This document shows, piece by piece, positions 31,420-38,060 of a stretch of 64,000 bases of DNA. The notes below the pieces were generated by a model that saw nothing but the letters and a program-made list of their open reading frames with translations, was not told where the DNA came from and did no database searches. Within the stretch, counting starts at the first letter, position 1; each line of letters starts with the position of its first letter. The translations under genes and the position numbers were made by a program. This DNA is from an uncultured Prevotellaceae bacterium. Lineage in GTDB: Bacteria; Bacteroidota; Bacteroidia; Bacteroidales; Bacteroidaceae. The stretch lies in assembly GCA_900315745.1 (NCBI GenBank), contig ONAG01000040.1, forward strand, positions 1-64,000, written 5' to 3'.

Positions 31420-33519
31420 ATGCCCAACCTGCTGACACAAGACATAATGTACGCTCCAGGCGTAGGTCCCAAACGCAAGGAAATGCTGAGCAAGGAACTC
31501 GGAATTGAGACGTTTGGAGACATGCTGGAGTATTATCCTTATAAATATGTGGACCGCAGGCATATCTATCTCACCACCGAACTGATGGAGAGCATGTCGT
31601 TCATCCAGCTCAAGGGAAAGATACTAAGCTTCGAGTCTTTCGACTCAGGCAAACGCAACAAACGATTGGTGGCTCATTTCAGCGACGGACACGGGGTGGT
31701 CGATTTGGTTTGGTTCTCCAAATCACAATACATAATAAAGAATTACAAGGTCGGGGTGGAATATATCGTTTTTGGAAGACCAAGCGTTTTTGCAGGCCGT
31801 TTCCAAATCACTCATCCTGAAATCGACGCTGCAGACACCGCCCGGTTGTCAACAATGGGCATGCAGCCGCATTATCACACCACCGAGAGAATGAAGAAGG
31901 CGGGATTCTCCTCACGCTCACTCGAACGCATAGCCAACAATATTCTGGAACGAGTGGCGGAAGGGTTGCCCGAGACATTGCCCTCATACATAACAGCACC
32001 ATTGCACCTAATATCTCGCCAAGAGGCTCTGAGGTGCATCCACCACCCACAAAGCGCGAAGGAACTGGACAGGGCAAAACTAAGATTGAAATTCGAGGAA
32101 CTGTTCTATGTGCAACTCAACATTCTCAGGTACGCCAACGACCAGAGACGCAAATACAGGGGATATGTGTTCAGCCATATAGGCGATCTATTCAACGGCT
32201 TTTACCACAACCACCTGCCATTCGCTCTCACACAAGCTCAAAAGCGGGTGATGCGCGAGATACGGGCAGACATGCGAAGCGGCAGACAGATGAATCGTTT
32301 GCTGCAAGGTGATGTGGGCTCTGGCAAGACTCTTGTTGCATTGATGGCTACCCTGATAGCCCTCGACAATGGCTATCAGGCATGTATCATGGCACCTACG
32401 GAGATTTTGGCGGAACAGCATCTTGCAACCATAACCGGATTCCTGAAAGGGATGGACATACGTGTGGAACTGCTCACTGGCATGGTGAAAGGCAAACGGC
32501 GCAGCACCATCCTCCAAGACTTGGCAAATGGCTCTGTCAACATCCTTGTGGGCACCCATGCCATTATCGAAGACCCTGTGGAGTTCTACCGTCTTGGAAT
32601 AGCCGTCATCGACGAGCAACACCGCTTTGGTGTCGCTCAACGAGCCAAACTATGGAACAAGAGCCAAAATCCACCTCATGTGCTGGTGATGACGGCAACA
32701 CCCATTCCACGCACCCTCGCCATGACCATCTACGGCGACCTCGACGTGAGCGTCATCGACGAACTGCCACCAGGTCGCAAACCGGTATATACCCAACACA
32801 AATACGACGACCAACTGACAAGCCTGTACCAAGGCATACGAAGACAGCTAAACGCGGGGCGACAAGCGTATATCGTCTATCCTCTTATAAAAGAGAGCGA
32901 GAAAATAGACTTGCGCAACCTGGAAGAAGGATTTGAAACCATGAAGCAAGTGTTCGCCGAGTTCAAGCTCAGCAAGATTCACGGCAAGATGAAGTCGCAG
33001 GAAAAGGAAGAGGAGATGCAGAAATTTGTCAGCGGCGAGACAAACATATTGGTCTCCACCACTGTCATTGAAGTGGGTGTCAATGTGCCTAACGCCTCGG
33101 TGATGGTCATCCTCGACGCACAACGCTTCGGCCTTTCACAACTACACCAACTGAGAGGGCGCGTGGGCAGAGGTGCCGAACAGTCGTTCTGCATTCTTGT
33201 CACCACACGCAAGCTGAGCAAGGAAACGGCACGACGCATCGACATCATGTGCGATACCAATGATGGCTTCCAAATAGCCGAAGCTGACTTGAAACTGCGA
33301 GGTCCAGGCGACCTGGAGGGCACACAACAAAGTGGCATGGCATTCGACTTGAAGATTGCCGACATAGCACGAGACGGACAAATTGTGCAATTGGCACGAG
33401 ACCAGGCACAGAAAATCATCGACGACGACCCAAAATGTGAAAAGGCGGAACACGCCTTGTTATGGCATCGACTGGCTGAATTGAGGAAGACAAACATCAA
33501 CTGGGCTTCCATTTCTTAG
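31420..33519 (+). CDS. recG: ATP-dependent DNA helicase RecG
   Basis: 699-residue helicase that reverses stalled replication forks and processes Holliday junctions. Start at ATG 31420 (MPNLLTQDIMYAPGVGPKRK), because a longer in-frame form would run into the DJ-1 gene. The N-terminal wedge and OB domain (about 60-180) are followed by a superfamily 2 helicase core: GDVGSGKT (~297), DEQH box (~397), TATPIPRT, then the C-terminal helicase domain with GRVGRGAEQ. The characteristic RecG C-terminal region (LRGPGDLEGTQQSG) is complete. Length and motif order match the family. Confidence 0.96.
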   Translation: MPNLLTQDIMYAPGVGPKRKEMLSKELGIETFGDMLEYYPYKYVDRRHIYLTTELMESMSFIQLKGKILSFESFDSGKRNKRLVAHFSDGHGVVDLVWFSKSQYIIKNYKVGVEYIVFGRPSVFAGRFQITHPEIDAADTARLSTMGMQPHYHTTERMKKAGFSSRSLERIANNILERVAEGLPETLPSYITAPLHLISRQEALRCIHHPQSAKELDRAKLRLKFEELFYVQLNILRYANDQRRKYRGYVFSHIGDLFNGFYHNHLPFALTQAQKRVMREIRADMRSGRQMNRLLQGDVGSGKTLVALMATLIALDNGYQACIMAPTEILAEQHLATITGFLKGMDIRVELLTGMVKGKRRSTILQDLANGSVNILVGTHAIIEDPVEFYRLGIAVIDEQHRFGVAQRAKLWNKSQNPPHVLVMTATPIPRTLAMTIYGDLDVSVIDELPPGRKPVYTQHKYDDQLTSLYQGIRRQLNAGRQAYIVYPLIKESEKIDLRNLEEGFETMKQVFAEFKLSKIHGKMKSQEKEEEMQKFVSGETNILVSTTVIEVGVNVPNASVMVILDAQRFGLSQLHQLRGRVGRGAEQSFCILVTTRKLSKETARRIDIMCDTNDGFQIAEADLKLRGPGDLEGTQQSGMAFDLKIADIARDGQIVQLARDQAQKIIDDDPKCEKAEHALLWHRLAELRKTNINWASIS

Positions 33520-33689
33520 GTTGAAAAGGTCGATTACGTGATTTTTACACATGCCAAAATAAGTGTTAAAAGCGCACTAAATTCTGTTAATGGTTTTTTT
33601 TTTTGCCGATTATTTCCCAGCAATAGAAAAATAGCAGGGATGATCACATTGTGTGAGGATTTGTGATTATTCTATTAAAACAAAAAAAT

Positions 33690-34460
33690 ATGAATTTGAA
33701 AAAAGCGATAAAATCACTTGTATTGTCATTGGCATTGATGGCTTGTTCACAACCAGTAGTAGGTCAGGATCTTTTAGCACGTATTGCTCCAGTTGACAAG
33801 AAAGTGAAACAACTCGACACCTTGGCACTGCAAAGTGTAAGGGTGAGAGAAAATATCGAAAACCCCGCAGGATGGCTTTACAACAACGAATGGGACAACC
33901 GCTATGCTCACAAAGCCGGTGACCTGCCCGACACAATGACCATCAACCTCCGCAAATTCTGCATGCCCACACCAAGCCGTGTGATAACATCCAACTTCGG
34001 ACCTCGCTGGGGACGCCAGCACAAAGGCCTTGACATCAAAGTTTACATAGGCGACACAATACGCGCGGCTTTCTCTGGAAAAGTGCGCATCGTGAGATAC
34101 GAAGCAAAGGGCTATGGCAACTATGTGGTGATACGCCACAGCAATGGTCTGGAAACCATTTATGGACACCTGTCAAAGCATTTGGTAAGAGAGAACCAGA
34201 CAGTACGTGCCGGAGAACCAATCGGACTTGGCGGAAATACTGGCCGTAGCACAGGTTCTCACCTACATTTTGAAACCCGCCTCTGTGGCGTGGCATTGAA
34301 CCCAGCGCTGTTCTTTGACTTCCGCAACCAGGATGTTACTGGCAACACCTATTTCTTCCGCCGCAGCACCATGGATAGGGAGTCGGCAAAGGCAACGGCA
34401 GCTCGTGGCAAGAAGCAATCCTCATACACCAGAGAAGAGGTGTATGGCGGTGACGAATAG
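33690..34460 (+). CDS. M23 family (LytM-like) peptidase
   Basis: 256-residue exported peptidase predicted to cut peptide cross-links in peptidoglycan. ATG at 33690 gives a direct signal peptide or lipoprotein-type leader (LALMACSQP, Cys near 20). The LytM domain (about 95-215) has the zinc-binding set: HKGLD (His111, Asp115) and HLHFE (His191, His193). It ends in a short basic tail. The motif residues are intact, so it is likely active. It stands alone between recG and a terminator at 34508. Confidence 0.88.
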   Translation: MNLKKAIKSLVLSLALMACSQPVVGQDLLARIAPVDKKVKQLDTLALQSVRVRENIENPAGWLYNNEWDNRYAHKAGDLPDTMTINLRKFCMPTPSRVITSNFGPRWGRQHKGLDIKVYIGDTIRAAFSGKVRIVRYEAKGYGNYVVIRHSNGLETIYGHLSKHLVRENQTVRAGEPIGLGGNTGRSTGSHLHFETRLCGVALNPALFFDFRNQDVTGNTYFFRRSTMDRESAKATAARGKKQSSYTREEVYGGDE

Positions 34461-34507
34461 CCACATTTTTGAAAAGAAAGGGATTTTCGAACACATATAG
34501 TGAATAA

Positions 34508-34533
34508 GGGCGTGTCCATTTCAGGATACGCCC
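34508..34533. terminator. Bidirectional terminator between M23 peptidase and GT2 genes
   Basis: 10-bp stem GGGCGTGTCC / GGATACGCCC (one G-T pair) with loop ATTTCA, between two convergent genes. Confidence 0.75.
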
Positions 34534-34559
34534 ATTTCCTTTATTATAGCAAATAGTGT

Positions 34560-35339
34560 CTATCGTTTCAGAAATGCACGTACCACAAACCAGCCATGCA
34601 TGGCAATGGTGGTGACCAGACCGTAATGTCGCCGCATCACATCAAAACGCTCCCTTAGCGATTTCTTGTGATTTTTCGTGGTCTGTCCCTCATGCAGATA
34701 ATTCACCAAAACTGCATCTATGCGACAAAGGGGCGCTTTCTCCTTCTCTGCCAACTTCATTACTCGTATGCACCAATCCACATCTGCCGAGAAACGATAT
34801 CTTGTGTCGTACTCCACTTGTCGAGCCAAGTCCATCCGGGCGTAAAATGCTTGATGACACACCAACATGCCTTGTTTGAACGACCTCCAAGTGAGTTTTT
34901 CGGGTGGGGAAAGCCTTCGATGCCCTATGAAATGCCCATCCTTGTCCACCAAGTCTGTATCTCCATATATCACGGCAGGCTTGATACCTGTTATTTTTGC
35001 CGCCATCTCCACCACAAGGTCGAGAGTATTGTCAGAGGGCAACCAGTCGCCTGCATTGAGAAAGCAAACATAGTCGCCTGTGGCTCGCTGCAAGCCCTTG
35101 TTCATTGCGTCATACAAGCCCTTGTCTGGCTCGGAAACAACTGATACTTCATGTTCAGGAACTTCAGCAGCAGACCTGGTCTTGTAGGCATTGGCAATGT
35201 CAACAGTGCCATCTATGGAAGCACCATCCACTATGATGTGCTCAAGGCATGGATGATGCTGCCTCAACACGCTGTCGAGCGTCACCCGCAGTACATCTGC
35301 GGCGTTGTATGTTATGGTGACAATGGATATTTTGGTCAT
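34560..35339 (-). CDS. Glycosyltransferase family 2
   Basis: 259-residue GT-A fold glycosyltransferase. Motifs: ITYNAADVLRVTLDSVL at the N-terminus, VDGASIDGT, then AGDWLPSD around residue 95, where a D-x-D or related acidic pair normally binds the metal and nucleotide sugar. The C-terminal part has the WCIRVMKLAE segment. Acceptor and sugar are unknown. Its start overlaps the stop of the upstream GT4 gene by ATGA, so the two are translationally coupled and probably decorate the same surface glycan. Confidence 0.85.
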   Translation of the reverse strand: MTKISIVTITYNAADVLRVTLDSVLRQHHPCLEHIIVDGASIDGTVDIANAYKTRSAAEVPEHEVSVVSEPDKGLYDAMNKGLQRATGDYVCFLNAGDWLPSDNTLDLVVEMAAKITGIKPAVIYGDTDLVDKDGHFIGHRRLSPPEKLTWRSFKQGMLVCHQAFYARMDLARQVEYDTRYRFSADVDWCIRVMKLAEKEKAPLCRIDAVLVNYLHEGQTTKNHKKSLRERFDVMRRHYGLVTTIAMHGWFVVRAFLKR

Positions 35340-36610
35340 AATCCATAATGCTTGTAAGCCATGGCATGATTATACACCTCAATGTACTTTAGCGAGACGG
35401 CATTTTGCGAGTAGGTTGTGGCTACCTTCCTGAATGCTGCCTGGCAGATAGCATTATAGTCTGCTTCCTGCAAAACCCATTCAATACCGTTCATCAAGTC
35501 CTTGGAATCACGGTATTCAGCCACATAGCCATTCTTCTTATGGTCTATTTCCTCGGGGATACCGCCCACTTTGAACCCCACGCACGGCACGCCACATGCC
35601 ATTGCCTCCATGATGGTGTTGGGCAGATTGTCCTCCAAGGATGGCAACACGAAAACATCCACGGCATTATAAACATCCACTATCTTCTTATCGTCATTCA
35701 CATACCCCAAGGGGAATACAGGAAGGGCAAGCTTGCCCTCCATCTCCTCAGCATGTCCGCCAAGGATAGCAACCACGGTATTTTTACCCGTTTCCGGCTT
35801 CTCACAAGCCAATTTGTCAATAGCCTCAGACAGGAACGCCATGCCTTTTCTTTCGTCTGTCACTCGCTGAGAGACAAACAATATGATTCGTTTGTCCAAA
35901 GGCAGTCCCAATCGCTTTCTTGCCTCCGTCTTGTCGCAAGGCTTATACACCCTGGTGTCTATAGGATTTGGTATGCTCGTCACTGAATGTCCGGAAAGCA
36001 GTGAACTTTGTTTGGCTTGCGCTTCCAACCATCTGCTGCAGGCAACAAAGGAAACATGTTGGTCTTTGAGAACTTGCAACTTTCTATTCCACACCTTCCA
36101 TGCCACGTCATGTGAAGAACCTCCTCCTGGCAGCATCTTGCAATTCCTGCACACATTCTTGAAAGCATTGCAACCTTTTGTGTAGTGGCAGATGGCAGTT
36201 GCAGGCCAGACATCATGCATGGTCCAAACAACTGGCTTTCCACTATCAAGTATTTTTTTGATTCCCCTTAGAGAGAGCATGCCTTGATTGATCCAATGCA
36301 AATGGATGACATCTGCTTCCTTGAATTCCCTCATTTTTGTAATGTCGAATCCAGTATTTGCCAAATCGATGTCAAACAGGTGCTTTTTTGAGAAATGCAA
36401 TTTTCTCCATATTGAAAGACGCTCCAGAAGGAAATGCCTCTGAGCCATGACGCCATTTCCCAGTCCCACGACAGTGAGTGAATCCGTCTGCTTGTCGCGA
36501 ACGAGCATCTTTGCCTTGACACCATTGTTGTTTAGTGCCTCCATCAACCTATTTGCCGCCACTGCAGCCCCACCTGTTCGTTCGCTTGTGTTTACTATCA
36601 ATACTCTCAT
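35336..36610 (-). CDS. Glycosyltransferase family 4
   Basis: 424-residue GT-B fold glycosyltransferase. The N-terminal half has the loop RTGGAAVAANRL. The C-terminal Rossmann domain carries ILFVSQRVTDERKGM and the retaining GT4 signature DVFVLPSLEDNLPNTIMEAMACGVP followed by VGFKVGGIPE. It is cytoplasmic and would use a nucleotide sugar. It is translationally coupled to the GT2 gene (ATGA overlap at 35336). No wider polysaccharide cluster is present. Confidence 0.88.
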   Translation of the reverse strand: MRVLIVNTSERTGGAAVAANRLMEALNNNGVKAKMLVRDKQTDSLTVVGLGNGVMAQRHFLLERLSIWRKLHFSKKHLFDIDLANTGFDITKMREFKEADVIHLHWINQGMLSLRGIKKILDSGKPVVWTMHDVWPATAICHYTKGCNAFKNVCRNCKMLPGGGSSHDVAWKVWNRKLQVLKDQHVSFVACSRWLEAQAKQSSLLSGHSVTSIPNPIDTRVYKPCDKTEARKRLGLPLDKRIILFVSQRVTDERKGMAFLSEAIDKLACEKPETGKNTVVAILGGHAEEMEGKLALPVFPLGYVNDDKKIVDVYNAVDVFVLPSLEDNLPNTIMEAMACGVPCVGFKVGGIPEEIDHKKNGYVAEYRDSKDLMNGIEWVLQEADYNAICQAAFRKVATTYSQNAVSLKYIEVYNHAMAYKHYGL

Positions 36611-36678
36611 ACTACCGTTGTATTATAAGTAGAATTTCATATTTTGAAGCAGGAGTGGAGTGCCTGCTTACCTATATG

Positions 36679-36686
36679 CAAAAATA
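36679..36686 (-). promoter_or_regulatory. -7 element of the glycosyltransferase pair
   Basis: Minus strand TATTTTTG, 69 bases before the GT4 start. Confidence 0.45.
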
Positions 36687-36801
36687 ACAATAAAAACTGA
36701 TTTGACGAATAAAACTAATAGTTTTTGTTGTTGTTATCGCACACAGCATTTGATTTATATCAAGAAAAGGGCATAAATTTACAAAAAGGAGGATTAAACT
36801 A

Positions 36802-36832
36802 TTGGAATACATTCAAAATGATAGTACCTTTG
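36802..36832 (+). promoter_or_regulatory. Promoter of ncRNA 1
   Basis: TTGG near 36802, about 20 bases, then TACCTTTG (36825-36832), a strong -7 match. No coding frame follows; a terminator ends the unit at about 37050. Confidence 0.65.
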
Positions 36833-36837
36833 CAGTG

Positions 36838-37050
36838 TGATTGATAAACGATCAATCAAAAAGGTTAATAGATTGTTTAGGTTAGTAGTAATAGATTTAG
36901 GTTTTTAGTTATTAGGTTTAAGGTATTAAGTAGATTGTTTCATTGGACAACAAAGGAGGCCGTGAGGTTCCCTTTGGTTAAGAAAAGGATTTTTAGTTAA
37001 ACATAGGCTTGTACGCTGCGACTCAGAGATGAGTTGTAGCGTACTTTTTT
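36838..37050 (+). ncRNA. Candidate small RNA 1 (about 210 nt)
   Basis: A transcription unit with a promoter (-7 at 36825) and an intrinsic terminator but no coding frame. The 5' end forms a 7-bp hairpin (36839-36857, GATTGAT/ATCAATC, loop AAACG). A long A/U-rich stretch follows, in which TTAGGTT-like words recur (about 36870-36925). A hairpin at 36949-36979 (AAAGG/CCTTT and GGCC/GGTT) is capped by a GTGA (GNRA) tetraloop. A 14-bp stem and T6 (37011-37050) close it. I do not recognise it as 6S, SRP, tmRNA or RNase P RNA. A Bacteroidales-specific RNA family is possible. Confidence 0.6.
37011..37050 (+). terminator. Terminator of ncRNA 1
   Basis: 14-bp stem GTACGCTGCGACTC / GAGTTGTAGCGTAC (two G-U pairs), 6-base loop, followed by TTTTTT. 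Confidence 0.85.
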
Positions 37051-37142
37051 GTTTTTCAAGGCTTTGTGTCTTTGTAACTCTCTGATACGTGCCCCTTGAT
37101 ACGCATATTGATGAATGGAAAGCAAAATAAAGACACATTAAT

Positions 37143-37173
37143 TTTGTCAAATACATAATAATTTATATTTTTG
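37143..37173 (+). promoter_or_regulatory. Promoter of ncRNA 2
   Basis: TTTG (37143-37146), 19 bases, TATTTTTG (37166-37173): a full match to the Bacteroidota promoter. Transcription would begin near 37180. Confidence 0.75.
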
Positions 37174-37179
37174 CAAACG

Positions 37180-37495
37180 TGATGGCGGTCTTGCAATACC
37201 GTCGCTAACAGACTCTGGTTGCCCGCAAGGGTATAAGGGTCGTATTTTATTGGTAAAAAGGACGTTTACGGACGTTATCTTCTACGTGAGAATCTCGCAA
37301 ATTCACTAACGACCAGAAGATACGCAACGGAGCGTCCATGTTGGGTGTATGAGACCCTGTAGGCAATGGCATTTGCCATAGCATGACAGGTTATCATATC
37401 TCACGACGTGGGCTAACTCGAGTTGCTTATCCTGGTCAAAGGCAATGCGAGAGCCCTCACGTGGGATAGGCGAAGTAGAGGCACCCACGTCTTTT
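37180..37495 (+). ncRNA. Large structured RNA of unknown family (about 315 nt)
   Basis: The stretch has no plausible gene but dense pairing. Hairpin 1: 37184-37189 with 37198-37203. Hairpin 2: CCC, GCAA (GNRA) loop, GGG at 37222-37231. Domain A: GGACG (37270-37274) with CGTCC (37333-37337), and TATCTTCT (37276-37283) with AGAAGATA (37315-37322). Domain B: CCTGT (37356-37360) with ACAGG (37386-37390), enclosing ATGGC/GCCAT. Domain C: GACGTGGG (37405-37412) with CCCACGTC (37484-37491), enclosing GCTTATCC/GGATAGGC, then T5. CGTGAGA (37285-37291), in the loop of domain A, is exactly complementary to TCTCACG (37399-37405), suggesting a pseudoknot. Hallmarks of RNase P, tmRNA, SRP, 6S and common riboswitches are absent. 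The HEPN gene starts 47 bases downstream. Confidence 0.7.
37405..37495 (+). terminator. Terminator domain of ncRNA 2
   Basis: CCCACGTC (37484-37491) is followed by TTTTTC. It can pair with GACGTGGG at 37405-37412 (8 bp, large domain) or in part with ACGTGGG at 37459-37465 (7 bp, tight hairpin). Either pairing precedes the T-tract. Confidence 0.65.
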
Positions 37496-37541
37496 TCATT
37501 TTAATTCCTCTTTCGGGTGTACAGAGGAGAAAAATGAAACT

Positions 37542-38060
37542 ATGAACAAAATGAACTTATCTTTTACATGGAATAGTCCATTGGGAAAAGGTGTCTTATC
37601 ACCAGATGATTTACGTTTCTTCTATTATGATATCGCAACGGATAATATCATAGGATTTTCAAAAATATATGAATGGGATGATAATGTCATATCATTTCTT
37701 GAGACCAACAAGTTAACAATAGAGGATTGCGACATCATTGAAGATAACGTGGATAACAATACCATTATTTTCACAATCATCAAAGACAAAGACAAAGAAG
37801 GCAATGACATAGAAACAAAACCACAAGCCTTCTTCCGTCATTTGAGAAATGCTTTTGCTCACTACAACATAAAGCGCGACAACGATTTCTTCTACATTAG
37901 GGACATCAACGATAATAAGACAAAAATGCTAGGTGTTATCAATTGTGATTTGTTAAAACAATTCTGCTTCTTATTCCTTGACCAAAGAGAGGCTTTGCTC
38001 CAATCTTTAGATAATCAAACCAAACTAAATAACAACCCAAACAAAATTGAATCTATATGA
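37542..38060 (+). CDS. Small HEPN-motif protein (possible RNase/toxin)
   Basis: 172-residue soluble protein of unknown family. Residues 98-107 read FRHLRNAFAH, giving the R-x4-H motif (Arg102, His107) typical of HEPN ribonucleases. The following DNDFFYIRDIN and the hydrophobic helix CDLLKQFCFLF fit small HEPN families such as the one named after plasmid pEK499 p136. The N-terminal part (acidic, no signal peptide) is unassigned. A strong purine site AGAGGAG precedes it. A three-codon frame (37534-37545) overlaps its ATG, and ATG codons at 37542 and 37551 are both possible starts. It lies right behind ncRNA 2 and overlaps the LRR gene by ATGA. Codon usage is AT-rich, suggesting transfer. The toxin role is inference. 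Confidence 0.7.
   Translation: MNKMNLSFTWNSPLGKGVLSPDDLRFFYYDIATDNIIGFSKIYEWDDNVISFLETNKLTIEDCDIIEDNVDNNTIIFTIIKDKDKEGNDIETKPQAFFRHLRNAFAHYNIKRDNDFFYIRDINDNKTKMLGVINCDLLKQFCFLFLDQREALLQSLDNQTKLNNNPNKIESI

Noticed and set aside
33520..33689. Possible gene between recG and the M23 peptidase
   Set aside because: AT-rich with a long T run; no start with a ribosome site or recognisable protein in any frame.
37306..37488. 60-codon minus-strand frame inside the structured RNA
   Set aside because: It runs antisense through the paired domains, has no ribosome site or promoter, and its sequence looks non-protein-like. The RNA explanation accounts for the region better.
37180..37495. Identification as RNase P RNA, tmRNA, SRP RNA or 6S RNA
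   Set aside because: The RNase P core words (GAGGAAAGTCC; ACAGAA), a tRNA-like CCA end, the SRP loop and the 6S bubble layout are all missing on both strands.
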